In this document: positions 13,451 through 26,500 of the stretch, one piece after another
Layout of the letters: the number at the start of each line of letters is the position of its first letter
Position numbering within the stretch: the stretch's first letter is position 1
DNA from: Syngnathus acus
Lineage: Eukaryota; Chordata; Actinopteri; Syngnathiformes; Syngnathidae
DNA length: 64,000 nt
NCBI RefSeq assembly: GCF_901709675.1
Contig: NC_051089.1
Coordinates: 5,252,476-5,316,475 of the forward strand
Reading direction: 5' to 3'
Notes under the pieces: generated by a model
Database searches by the model: none
Told to the model about the DNA's origin: nothing
Seen by the model: the letters and a program-made list of their open reading frames with translations, nothing else
Made by a program: the position numbers and the translations under genes

Positions 13451-13536
13451 CGAGAGACGGAGAGATAGACAAAGAGGGTGAGAAGGTAGGAGAGAGAGAA
13501 AGAGAGAGAGGGAGAGAAAGAGAAAGAGCAGTGGGG
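13451..13536. repeat. Purine-rich GA tract
   Basis: About 85 bp almost entirely A and G on the plus strand (GAGAGA runs); no gene context. Confidence 0.85.
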
Positions 13537-15604
13537 AATAAGCTAGGTTTAAGGCAGAACTCCCTCGTCACATTGGCAAATCAACATCTCCAGTGTATTG
13601 CGGTTGGGAGGCAAAACCCTCGCCACAACATATGAGAAAGCAAGAATGTAAACACAGAATAGATGAGATGTGACAAACCACCAGCCCTTAAGAAATGAAA
13701 CAGAATCAAACAAAGACAATTCATCCATAGCTTAATTCCAAGGTTACAGCATAGGTTTTGATGTTGGTGGGTTTTTGTTGATTTTGCTGTCTTTCGTGGA
13801 CTCCTTTTCCACAGAGGACAAATGGAAACGTCTAACAAGGGTATAAATGCTAAACTTTTTTTTTTTTTAATAAAGGCCGGCTTATGGGGGTGAGAAGTCT
13901 GCAGGTCCCCAAAAGTGACATAAGCAAGAAAGAGTGTTTCCTCCTTGATTCCACTTGACCAGTAACCATAAGTGCATTTTGTCCAGTTTATTATTGATCC
14001 AAGAGCTGTTAGCATGCGGAATCTCTTAAAGATTTTTTTCCTTTTTTTCTAAATACATATGCAGCCTGAAAAATATAAATAAATAAAAAAATCATAATCA
14101 TAATAAACTTCATGATAATGAGTCCATCCTAGCTCAGGAAAACATTGGAGAAATCACCAATTTTCCAACATGAGTATAAAATCCTTGTGAAACACTGTAC
14201 AAGAAATAAAATTATTGTATTATCTATTCATTTTTTTGTTAAAATTACTCCTTAGGTTCCTTCTCTTTATTTGACTGAAATAGATTATTTAGTTTTTTTT
14301 TTTTTTAGTTTTTTTTTTACCTTTTCAACATGAGATATTGTACGTAAGCCCATAAAGAAGGCTGAACAAAATTGAAAAATAAGCTATATTGTATGTACAA
14401 GAGAGATGTAGCAGCAGTGTGGTCAAGAGTCATGGAAGGCGACATATTTCTTCAATAATTTGTCACTTCCTCGTCCCCTTCTTCTTCTTAGGTCCATTAC
14501 TGCTTTATAATGTTTCAAAGCAGATTAAGAACATGAGCTGGAGTTCTGGTATCAATTTCCACAAATCTACAACACGTCCCCATGATTCACTGCAACCATA
14601 TCCAAACTAGGGTGGACTTAACCTCTTGTGTTACTTATGCCAGCATTTGGAAAAGTAAGACAACTTCAAAAGTTGAGGGACTGAAAAATGACCCGCAGAT
14701 CCCAGCACTGCTGCGGTGTATCAAATGACATCATTGTACCAGAGAGTGGAGCTTTTCAGAGCACACTACTGTACAATCTCTCTAATTTTGTATTTTATAG
14801 GCTATTTACATGAAGAAATAACACAAAAACTGCTCGTTATCGTACCGAGTCAAGCATGATCGATCGTACATCCCTCGTGACTTTGTGCATTATGGTCTTA
14901 AACTATACTGTAATCTCGTTTATTGTTAAACTCGTGACTGCTTGATAGGAATTAGATAGTTCATCGCCATCACAGTAATGGGATGCGATCTCCCATCTCA
15001 GGGTGAGGCGGTGAGGCGAGGCTCGGAACCTCTCCACTAATCATGACATCATCGCGCCTGATGCCCTGAGTATCAGGAGTGATTTGGAGTTTTCAGGTTT
15101 CAGCCCCCCCCCCCTCTCGACGACCACCACCCTGTGCCTATTTCCATCTAAAAAATCTCATTTCCACACCAGTAACAACTGGAGTGAGATGACGGAAAAG
15201 ATCAGTCTGGAAGCAGCTCTCAAATGAGAAGCATTAATTTTTCCCTTCTGTCCCAACAGGTGACTTTAATCATCGCTAGACTTTCAGTCAATTACATTTC
15301 ACTTCCTTTCCTTGACAATCTCTACTATTTTAGGGTGAGTGTTGGAGACTGGTTGATATGGCCGACATTGGTTAGAGAAGATCTCAACGGTTAAAGGTGC
15401 ACTTCTAACTAGAAAATATATAAAATAGGCAATACTTTGGGTTGTGTCCACATGGACCTGGATATTTATTTTTATGAGCTAAATGGGCTTGATAAAATTA
15501 TTTTATTTTTTGTAGGGTAATTAATCTGATGAATAACAACCTGTCTAATGTTGGTGATGATCCATATAAGAGAAGTTCCAACTATAGGTCTTAAGGGGTT
15601 CTAT

Positions 15605-15800
15605 TCACTGGTGGAGCTAGAGGTGGGGCTACTGGGGCATTGCCCCACTGAAATTTGTTTGGACCACCCTGGTGCCAGGCCAAATAAATGACTTTTGGGT
15701 ATTCCCCGATTTTCCAGGAAATTATTTCCCATATTTCAGCGTTTTCTGAAGAATAGTTTGGGTTAGTCATTATTTTTTGTTTAGCCGGACCCTCCTGAGT
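15605..15800 (+). repeat. Unnamed dispersed repeat, copy 1
   Basis: About 195 bp is alignable with 38515-38710 through shared blocks in order: TCACT, CTAGAGG, GGGGCA, GGTGCCAGGC, TTTTC, GTGTTTTCTGAAGAA-like sequence and CTCCTGA. The copies are diverged. I do not recognise the family. Confidence 0.6.
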
Positions 15801-18097
15801 GTCCACAAAGTTACTTGGATATGCTAAATGGCAGAAGTGTGCTTTCTACTGTGGTGCTGGTTTCTGTACTTTACATCAGATTGATGCATGTTCCATTAAT
15901 TAAAGAATTACTCTGCCTCATTAGAAGGCTACACTAATTACTTACTCAATTTGGCCATTGTTATTAGTGAGGCATTTTCATTTCTAATTGGGAATAATGA
16001 TCTCTGTTGCCTTGTCATAATCATGAAATGCTCTTTTAGGTTGAAGTTTGAAAATATCTATAATGGTTACTTTGGGTTTTTTTTTCATTTATTTTTTATA
16101 CCTGTGTACACATGGACACATCTTTTGTCATTTTGAGTGACTCAGACTCAGAGTATGAATATTGCATCATACAGATAGATGTACTTTTCGGTGGGAAAAA
16201 AAAACCTGCCCGGCTTTTTCTGTTTTTACTACCCATCACTTTAAAAAGTGTGTCCTCAAGGGAGTAAAAAGTAATACAGACTATCTTTGTTGAAAGTTTC
16301 CAGCTGCCTATCTAACGCTTTCATTTCACCTCGCTGTAGGATATTACATATCGTAAATTCAGCACTGGTTAGTCAGCAACGTGATAGGCTAGCGTGGGTG
16401 TCAGCTCACTCGGGTGCACAACCTGCCACTGGGAACTACAATGGCATCCTGCGAGAGTCGTCTTGTGAGGTTTCGTGATCGGCATGCGCTGCGATGTGAG
16501 GCCAAAGCAAGCACGGGAAATTTCATTGCTTATGGAACATTAGATTTGCCATCAATTAGTTCTGCCTCTTATGAACAAGAAACACTTTGCAGAGCACTGC
16601 TTTGTTTGACTCCCTGCTTCATGATAGCAAATCAAAGACGGAGAAATAGGACTGCATTTTCTCATATTGTGGCCGGGGATGTTTATTCTTTCAACTGCAG
16701 AGAGTACAAGGAATTGATTTTTTTTTTAGAGGTGGCTTTTGTTTGTTAGGCAGTTTTTTTCCCCTCGTCTGTAATTTCCTCAGTATCAGTGTTGACAACT
16801 ATTGCTACTGGAAGAACTTTCTTTTTAAACTCAATCATAAATATTTACAGATGCTGTCTGCTTTATAGGTGTGTTGTGGGAAAATTGTGTCAGCCCTGGG
16901 ATTATATGAGGTGTCCATTTCAGGTTTAGTTTTTCAATTAGATGCCACATTTTTGCAATGATTGTGTTAGGGTGTCTATTAATCAATGTTTTGTTCCTCA
17001 ATCTTTTTGAATTAGAAGGAAAATCGGCCTCATAGTTATGTTATCTTTGTATGACTCCATAAAATGTCAAATGAAAAATATTATGGAGTCTCCACAGTTC
17101 AAAAATTATTATTGATGCACTACAATCGTGGATTAACTTTTGCTGAAATTTTGGTCCATCAATAATATAAAACAGTTTGAGCTACGACATGAAAATATTT
17201 TATACCACATCAGCTATCTTGTCTTTGGGGATATTTTGGCAGTGTTGCTAATCTCGGGCCAACTCTCAAATGTAAGGGTAGGCACAAACATCATTTTGGC
17301 TAATCTTTCCTGTGTCATCCGAGGAAATATCCGCCCCTACTCATCATTTGGTCCCTGTAAATATCCTGGTGATATTTCTCTTTTTAAACTGTTGCTGGAT
17401 AAAAGCTGGTGATTACAGTGCAATAAGGAGGACAGGGGATAATTGATATGAGCAGAACTGAGCAAAGGGGTTTTGACACTATCTTGGCAACTTGTGCTTT
17501 ATCACAATGAATATACAAATCTGTAGCACATTGTCAGTTGTTTGCAATAAATCTGGTTTACGTTTTATTCTCTTGAGAGACAATGAGATTTAATACTCCA
17601 ACTGTTTTGGACCAAGCTTTCTGAACGCTTTAATCCTATTTTTTTTTGTGGGACCCGCAGAACAGATATATGGTGCTTGTCACCAGGAGCTTGGTTACAC
17701 CTTCTATTTTTATAGTGTTTGGGCTTCATCCTCGCAGCATTACTTTGAAGGATGTTTACTCACTCCCTCCCTCCCACCTCCGTTCTTCTTACTGCCTGCC
17801 ATCCACTACTGTTGATCGAATCGTTGCGACGTTCCAACCGAGCAAATTGGGGAACGTTCAGAGCCAGAGCTAATTTACAAGTTGGCATTTTATGACGGAC
17901 TGTGTCTTCAGCTTTTTTGGGGAATTGACATGGATTGTTACCAAAAAAGTAGGTCGAGAAGCATGTTCACAGTGGAATGTTTCGGATGTGTAATTCTGTT
18001 GGTCTTATTATGTCTTAACATTTATAGGTAGTTCATATAATAACATTATTGGTTCTTTTTGAGGGGACGTTGGACACAACTATACAACTTATTTTAT

Positions 18098-18493
18098 GTT
18101 TCCACCAAGCAGTATTGTTCAGTTCAGTTCGGTATGGATGGGAAATTATTGTGTGAGTTTTTATGACGCAACCCAACATTCTTTCAGCAAACAGCAGTGG
18201 GAGACATGAATTTCAGGTTCGTAGCTTTCCGAAATTTATTTCCACGCATCCTCAAAGCTCAACTTAGAAAAGACGTTTATTAGTCGTCCCATTACATGTC
18301 CATGTTGTTTATACAGAAGATCGAACAGGAAAAAATATGGCTTACAAATCAGATTTATTTATAGATACTGTCTGCACACAGAACTGGGCCCTAATTTATT
18401 TAATTATTAATTAGTTAATTGTGGCTGCCTCCTGGCCGTCAGTGTTTACAGAACCATACCGTGGCAAACTGAACGATACCACTTGGTGGAAAC
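18098..18493. mobile_element. TIR element, 'GTTTCCACCAAG' ends
   Basis: The left end reads GTTTCCACCAAGCAGTATTG, and the right end, reverse-complemented, reads GTTTCCACCAAGTGGTATCG. Both continue into GTTCAGTT and GGTATGG. The 396-bp unit has no coding capacity, indicating a non-autonomous DNA transposon. Superfamily not assigned; flanks show no convincing target duplication. Confidence 0.65.
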
Positions 18494-21400
18494 TTTAGTT
18501 TTCATTCTTCTGGCAGTTTCAGTAGCTTTCCTGTTCCCTCAAAATCCTTGTATTATTTGCCGCCCTTCATTGAACCACTTTGCTTTTCACGTTGCGCAAT
18601 ACAAAAAGGGCCAGAAAAAAAAAATCCAAAAGGCGCCCTCGGGGGTCCGTGTTGCTTGGTCTTTTACAGTGGATTGTCGCTTGAACGTAAAGGCTAAGGA
18701 GGAGCCTTCAGTGTCTGCACTCTGTCTAGCGCAGGCACAAGTTAGTTCATTCTTTTGCCCTTTCCGGGAATCAGTCTCTCCTTTTTGCGGTGCCTTGGAC
18801 ATGGTGATGAGCGCAGTATCCAGTGTCGTAAACAGCACTGTCCATTGTTAATTTCTTCTTGTCCTTCACCATTGCAACTTCAAGTATTTTTTAACAACAG
18901 GAAAAATGAGCAAATCTACATTTTTTTTTCTTTACCCACTTCACTATGATACAACTTGGTGCCCGATTAGCATCCAGAGCAAACAAAAAAAACAGCCCCT
19001 ACACTACAATTCCATGTTTTTTTTTTCTTCAATACATAAAGTCCATTTTCTTTTATTACAGTAGGCCACTGGATATTGATTTAATGATTTTTTTTGTTAC
19101 TTTTTTTGACTAAGAGTAATAGTTGTAGCTACAAGGTATGAGTTTTTTTAAATATATATTTATATATTTATATATTTGTTTAAAAAGCGTTTTTTTTTTT
19201 AGTCCTTTGGTCCCTATTTCCTAAGGAATGATGCATGTAAATTATCCTGGATTCTTCCTCTTCTTTGTCATCATCATCCATCCAGTGCTCGGTCGGCCCT
19301 GTCACAGAGCACACAACGTCTGTGTAGGCACAAAAACCAAAATGGCAGCAGGCTGGTGTGTGTACGTGTTTGCTTGCATGTATGTGTGTGTATTTGCTTC
19401 AGTACTTGAATTGGCATTTGCACTTATGTACAATGTTTTTTTTTGTAATTTTCCTTAGCTATAGCATCTTGTTTGTATGCGTGTTGATGGTATGCATGCT
19501 TTGAGCATAATGAGTCTATGAGTGTGTTTTTTTTTCTTCTTTTCAACTCATCATGTCTAAAAAAGAGCAGCAAAAAAGTTGGTCTTTGCAAAAAATCTGC
19601 TTCCTACGGATGCCTAAGCCAAAAATAAATTAATTCATAAATAAAAGAAACAGGGATTGATAAGACAAAAAAAAGGCATTTGCCAAAAAATGGAGGAAAA
19701 ATAAAAATTGGGATTCTTCACTCAGTCACCCAATCTTCCAGTGGGATTCCAGTGGGATTAAGGGACCACCTGTCCGTCGTGATATGTAGAAGAGCAAGGA
19801 GTCTTTGACTGCACTTGTGGAAATAAGGTGTTGTGGGCCCTTCATCCTACGACACACAGAGCGAAAAATTTTATCGCACAGACTGATTGACGAGCATGAC
19901 ATGACACACAAATGGGAGGGGGTAAAATCAAATTTGTATAATTATGAACTGCTTAACTCATTCAGTGCCAAAGACGGCTATAGACGTCAAAGATATTAAC
20001 TGGGTTTATGTAGCAAAGATTTGTATCACCTTCTTAGTTATTTTCAACCATCTTTTCTCCTTGCTAGTTAGCGATGCCTTTGTGCGGACGATACATCTGG
20101 CACATCTTTTTTAGTTATTTCAGTTATTTGTTGGCAAGAGCCAGCCCATGAGACACCGCTCTTGCCTTTGTGTTGACACATTACAGATAATGTATCCATG
20201 CGCGGGAGATTTGGACATAAAAGATCTAGTTTATCTCTAATATGTTAGGAGCTATGATGTGGGTGAAGAAAGGCTGCGATATCACAGCAAATTGCTCTTC
20301 GAAAGAGCGAACATGAAAGGCCGCGACTCGCCGATGCGAACTCGCTGCCAGACATTCTTTGTTCTACCGTCTGCCTTCTGTAAAATGAGCTTGTTATCGT
20401 TCATAATAGATCTACTTTTTAGATGTTAGTCAAATCCAGGCCTGCCATTAGTGGCACACCAACGGTTCTGATTATGGATTCTGATTTGGAGGCAAGCTGT
20501 GACTTGAGCTCTATGTCTACCAAAGCACAAGATCAATGTATTTAATGGGGTTTTGTTTTATTTTCTATGCTAACAACATCCGGGAATAACTTTTGTTCAT
20601 GTTACCTCTAAGTTTATTGTTCTAAAGTTTGTACAGTTCTAACTAAATATGTCTGAAATTTGGTCGAAGGGTTCGTGTCATGTTTTGTATTGGACTTTTT
20701 GTGAGGCCTTTTTCCTCAAATCTAGATTTCTACTCATAGATAACTTCTCAAGATTATGCCATGGCTTTGGCACATGTGGGTCTCCAAGTACCCAAATCAC
20801 GGCGCAAATGCACGGTCACCGTAATTGCGTGGCTAGTGCCAAACATTTAAAGGGGTTGAAGTCGGCAGCGACAACTCCCAGAGTAGCGCAGACTTCCCTC
20901 TCTCAGATATGCCGACCTGCGGAACAATTGGTCAAAACTGCCTCTGCCGGGCACGACTTACATTCTCCACTAAAATAGAGCCCGTTGCGCTAAAACCCCG
21001 AAGATTCCACAAGAAGCCACCAAAACTTTGTTACAATAGAAATTAGCGTCAAGGTTATTTTCTTATCTATTCCCCTGACTTTCTATTGGCATTTTTGCTT
21101 CAAAACACAAAGAGCCAGAGTTGGAACATGATCTAGAGTGGATTGTGTTTGACCTTTGTGCTCCTACTGCATTTGTTGCGGATTCCCTCACCTCACATTT
21201 CGTAAACACCTCCATAAAAGGTGCCTAAGAGTACTCTGAGCCACAAAGGCGCCTGTGGTGCCCTCCCCACCCAGCGCAGACGGTCCCGTGGGTGCATCTG
21301 GCTAGACAAAAGAAAGGGCAGAGTCACCTGCCTTTGAGAGATCTCACTGAAATTGACTTAGCCTTATCATGTTTTGACCTGGCCAGACTGGAAACTGGAA

Positions 21401-22986
21401 AAGAAAGAACCTTTTTTCACAGCAAATCTGATCCAGGCATACAAACACTTCATGCCCCGCCCCCAAAAATTTAAATGACAGGATCATCCTGTTGCCAACA
21501 GGATGCGTTTAATATGGCTCGGGTATGGTGTTAATATTTTTGGACTAGGTGGTGCCGCTAGCTGCTCTGTTGCCACAATGTAATCGGTTTGCAGCCTCAT
21601 AAATAAATAAATGAGAAGTGATTCTGGTGTTGGGCAAACAAAACAATCTTGCATGAGTGAGGCCTGTGCAGATGGAAATCCACAGAGAAGTGGAGTGTCA
21701 ACATTTGCCCGCGCTCTCAGCAAGATTTAATTGGCCGCGCAAAAACGGCAGGGTCATCTCGGCGTCAACCCATCTTGCCGCTAAACGACTGTTGATTGCA
21801 TTTGGAAAAAGGTCCTTTTTGCAAAGACTTTCATGTAAAAACACAAATAATAGCTCGCTTGAGGAAACACTGTGAATGTGAGGAAATAGTGACCCAGAAA
21901 AAGGAATACAGTGAAAGCACCAATGTGACAGGCAAATGAAGCTCGAAGATGATTCATGAAGCACTTGTGTTTTTTGAGCCCTCTAGATGGCACTCTCTGT
22001 TCAATGGAGATGAAAACACATTCAATTTCTTCCACATATTTCTTTGAATCAACGGTGACCGCAAGAGGAGTAAAAAAAAAAAATTGGTTCATGAAGCAAA
22101 TATGAAGCTTCAAAAGTCGTACTACACTGTCTGAATTTTGTGAGGTTTTAACACAGTGAGCATTAAAATGACTTTTTGGTTGGTGGGTAAAAAGGGATAC
22201 ATACACACACATGTATGTACGATGGTCCTTATGTCACAAGGCACCTGCTTCTCTTATTATTATTGCTATGCATCACAATGATTGGCAAAACAAAAACACA
22301 AAAGAACCGGATTGACATGTTAAATAGAAAGGACAAATAATTATCAGCATGCCACCACAGAAAGTTGTTTCTTGCTTCCCTTTGTGATGGCGGAGAAAGA
22401 TTCACAGAAAACTTGTGAAAACTGAAAAGGATGAATTGATGTTTTTTTCCCCTTTTTTGTATATACACAAAGATAACCCTGAAGGCAGAAATGCATATTT
22501 CAGAAACCCTCCTGTCTACAGTAATTGGATTTGCCTTGCATTGTTTGCGATGAGGTCGTCCACACGGTGAGGGCTGCACTTTTTTCCCTTTCTTTCTTGC
22601 TTTATTTATTTCATTAAGTTTATCTTTTCTGCACAGAAACACAATTTATGAGTGGCTTCTTTCCGTTGGAAGTGATCTTTTTTTCTTATTAAAATTTCCC
22701 CAACCAAAATGAGGTATTAGAGAGGAATACAATGGGTCTTGGAATTTATCAGCACATAAAAGTTTTTTTTAAAGTTTTCTTTATTTCTTTTTAACCAGAG
22801 AGAAACAATATTGAAGTTGAATTATAGATTTTTTTTTCATTATTATGGAGATTGTATTGAAGGCCAAAAATGCAGCAGTTGCTGCAAAACTTTGATAAAG
22901 TTAATAGAAGGTTGGAATCGATTTTTAAAATGTGGCATTTTGGACTATATGCCTATTTTGGTTAAGGTGTGACTTTGAACCTTGTA
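18494..22986. other. 3' flank or distal 3' UTR of celf6
   Basis: T-rich on the plus strand (A-rich on the transcript strand), with scattered AATAAA hexamers on both strands and a GU-rich stretch on the transcript strand at 22199-22211. No coding sequence recognised. How much is transcribed is unknown. Confidence 0.55.
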
Positions 22987-23431
22987 TTTATTATTTATTA
23001 TTATATACAGGAAAATACTTCAAAGCTTAGAAAACATTTGCCGAATCTAGAAATGGTCTCTTTCTTTTTTAAGTGTGAGATGTGGCTTCATCATTGTAAT
23101 GTAGTTGCTGTAAGCCAACATGGTCTCTGAGGGCTGTTCGGCTTTTGTGGATTTGTCCGCTCGACAACCCGCATTGATCGCGAACGCTGTCTCCAGTTGT
23201 CAGGTAATTATGCACAGTTGGATATTGATGATATCATCAATTTCACACTGACAAATCCCACAGTTACTAATGGGATTCTCAACCTTCTTTTTAGGGGAAA
23301 AAATTCACCACACATTTAGTCGCTCATGGAAAAAGATGTATTGATGTCTTTTGTGAGTGTTTATCTTTTTTTTAAAGTTGACCATTTTAATATTAAGCTG
23401 TCACCATACCTTGATCAGGCCTGTAGACCAG
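22987..23431 (-). other. Probable proximal 3' UTR of celf6, with candidate poly(A) signals
   Basis: The sequence after the stop is AT-rich and has no open frame. On the transcript strand two AATAAA hexamers occur at 22994-22999 and 22987-22992, about 435 nt past the stop. No clear GU-rich downstream element follows, and further AATAAA hexamers occur at 22601-22610. The true cleavage site may therefore be more distal, as CELF 3' UTRs are often several kilobases long. The extent is inferred. Confidence 0.4.
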
Positions 23432-23559
23432 TCAGTAAGGTCGGTTGGCGTCCTTTGGCCGCTTTAGCTGCACCTTCAGCCTCTTCATGCCTATTTGAAA
23501 GCCGTTCATGGCCTGAATGGCAGCTTGGGCGCTCGAGGGGTTATCAAAACTCACAAAGC
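23432..23559 (-). CDS. celf6: celf6 exon J: end of RRM3 and stop codon
   Basis: This is the terminal coding exon (128 nt including TGA). It encodes [20 protein letters not shown] followed by [20 protein letters not shown] and Y. It supplies most of RNP1, helix 2 and the last strand of RRM3, plus the basic C-terminal tail. DANRPY is the CELF3/4/6 ending; CELF5 ends DPGHPY. The acceptor is GTCTCAG. The exon continues into the 3' UTR below 23432. Confidence 0.97.
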
Positions 23560-26500
23560 CTGAGACGAGAACACAGAGTGGCAGGGTGGGGTAGGGTGGG
23601 GTGGGGGGGACAAAAGGGAATGGGAGAGTGGAAGAAAAAGGAATATCGGCAGGGATGGAGAGGGTTGACAGGAGGAAGACGAGATGAGACGGCGTTTGAA
23701 AGGAGGCCCCTTTTAACTGGCAACAATGAGATGACAATAGCTCTTTGTTTTGTCTTTTCAGCACATTAATTGAAAATTTGGGAATTAAGAAAAGATTACA
23801 TAAAATAGCACAAAGGCTAATAAGGCAGATAATACAATGAAACAGAAGACCGCATAGGAAACTCAAAGTGGAACTGTGATAGTGAACACAGAAAAAAAAA
23901 ACAAAGATAAAAAGGTTTGAAAATAGAAAAGAGATCTGAAAGAAGCAACACTTGGTTTAAAATCACATTTTTACCAAGCGGCCCTTCATTTTGAGTTAGC
24001 AACTTTAGCTAACAACCTGGGCAAAGCTTTCCAAATGATCTCAAAAGAGCTGATACTTCCTTGACGCCAATACTGTTATTTTATTATCCAGAGCTTTGGT
24101 GGCATCTTGTGGAATCTTAGTCGATAAGGTTACAAATGGCTCGCGTGTAACGCCAGCACCAGCATTTTTTCTTTCCCTGGGCTAAGGGGGTGGGGCTTGT
24201 TTGATACATAATGATAGATTATGGTATATTCAGACTTGTGTACATATTTGTTTCATGTCACCACCGTAGGACTGGAGCTATGTTGTAAATCGAGCACCTG
24301 CTGTCGTCAAAAGAAGAGGCCCGGTAGTTGACACATTAACTCGTGTTGCTTCTCAGCGTAAATATTATCGGCAACCACAGCCGCGGTGTGCACATTAGAG
24401 TCAACAGTCGTTTTTTCTAGGTTGGCATGAACGGTTTTGACAATGTTGTCGGCAAATCCGTTATTGTCGTGCGAATGTTGAACGTACGTGACAAAGCGTG
24501 CAGGCAAGTAAAGGGCATCAGGTTGGGATGAGATGTGATCCGGGCAGGTGGGGGAGGGGGAGGGGGGCTACGGGATGTAGACGCCTGCAGCACTGAGTTA
24601 TCACCTGGGTGTCACAGCGCAATGAGAGCACAGGTTTCCACACCGGGACTCCGTGCCCGTTCTTATCAGACACGGCTGTGATTGACGGCGCGCATTTTCC
24701 GCCTGCCATCTGATTTCATCGCACTGCTACGGGTCCAATTTAATTTGGGGGTAGAGGGCAGGCTTTTGTCAGTGCGAATGAGATAAGGCTGCTGCTTTTA
24801 CAAACCTTTTAAACAAACGGAGCAGGCAAGGGCCTGTCAGTTGGCAGTGATCCCCACCCCCAAAAAAAAAAAAATCCCCCACTCGACACACACACACTCA
24901 CACATTTGTGATCCTACCCACAGGATTTAATGAATCGCCATACCTCACATTATGCCAAAAAGGGGTGATAGGAAGTTGGGGAGAAAGGAGCCAAAGTGTT
25001 GTTAGAGGACGTCAGAAAAGCTACTGGGAGATTTCTGGACATCATTTAATTGGCTGTTTTCACCAGACAGTTTGGGGGCTGATTTGGTGCATGTTTGAGA
25101 AGGGATCTTTGAAAGGAATCAGAATATCAAAATACTGCAAAGTTTGTTGAATTGATGCCGTAGGAAGTGTGAAGGGGCTTTTGGCTCAATTTCCTTGACC
25201 AAGAAATTAATGGCTTCAATCTTTGGGGGGAATTTTCCATCTTGGAATGTTCTTCATTGCGGAGGTATTTTTTGTATTCTCCCAATGCATTCATTTGCTT
25301 CAATCAATTTTACCCATATGAAATTTGCTTTACTGTGATATATTAAAAACAAAAATTTTAATGTTTTTAAAATTTTTGAAAATTACCTTTAGTTTAGTTT
25401 GTTTACATGTCAAAAATGAGCACTATAGAAATTGGTATACTTAAATAGTTGAGACAAGATTATTTTCTGGGAAAAAAAGAAATAGAAATACAAAGTTTCT
25501 CTTTTTTTTTAAAGAAAGACTGCACCTGATTTCAGACTTGAATGGAAATACTTAGCCTCACTCTCGTCAGTTTTCTTAAACCTTTCTACTTCACTTTACT
25601 ATTCATTGTGACGCGCGTGTACCGTTGAGCATAATAGCCGTTCGTGTTAACACTTTGCCCTTCAAGCACTTCAACATTTCAAGCAGAAATATTCTTGGAA
25701 ACAGTTTTTGTCTACTTTGTTCATGACTTAGCCTACAGCTTGTAACCACAGTATCAAAACATGGAAACCTTCACATACAACAAAATAGCCTGGTTATTTA
25801 TTATTATTATTATCATTAATATTATTATTATTATTATTATTTTTAATTGTCATTATTTTAATTACTGCCTGAGATTCACTGTTTTTTTTCCCCCCCACAG
25901 TTCATCGTCTCCCGCGGCGTGACGGACAGTGAGGGTGGGGGTTGCCGAGCGGCTCACAGACAAGCGTGTCGGAGAGATGTTGAAAGAAAGCCAATGCCGA
26001 AAGTCTTCCGTGCGCTCTCCTGGGTGCGGCTGTCCCACTGAATCAACAGTAAGGTCCACACTAGTCTATTATTATCGCTTTAAGCTTTTGGAGTCCACCT
26101 GCAAGGGCTCCACCCTGATAAAAGGGTTGCAATCGGGGAGGGATGCTGTTAATTAGGGGTGGTAGAATAGGACTGGAAGATTTATTTTAAAATGTTTTAA
26201 CACAAAGGGCTCACAGGCTTCTATTAAGTAGGAAAGCATTCCTATTGTTACTTTGGTGACCGAGTATCACCTACTATAATAGTGATTAGCATTTGAGCAC
26301 ATTTACCAGATTAGAAAGAAAACTTTTTTTTTTAAATGGTTATTTTTATTGGGAGAATCTGTAGTTGTATGGACTAAACCATTTAAAAGATACTGTTAAT
26401 CAAAAACAACACACAGGATTTATACCTTAAAGTATTTTTACTATAATTGTAAGACAGTCAAATATTATGCAGTTTAAACGGTACACTTAAATATACAACA

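Larger units (their letters stand above)
9379..18097. other. 3' flank, no gene seen
   Basis: The only structures are the duplication at 12661-12813, the purine tract at 13451-13536 and the dispersed repeat at 15605-15800. Open frames of 133-144 codons (10066, 11684, 13581) show no domain, and an untranslated or non-coding transcript cannot be excluded. Confidence 0.65.

Noticed and set aside
13581-14015. 144-codon minus-strand frame
   Set aside because: Composition resembles untranslated AT-rich DNA (lysine run from poly-T); no family resemblance.
23400-23431. GTATGG donor-like site about 23 nt after the stop
   Set aside because: Weak match and no identifiable acceptor partner, so a 3' UTR intron is not supported.
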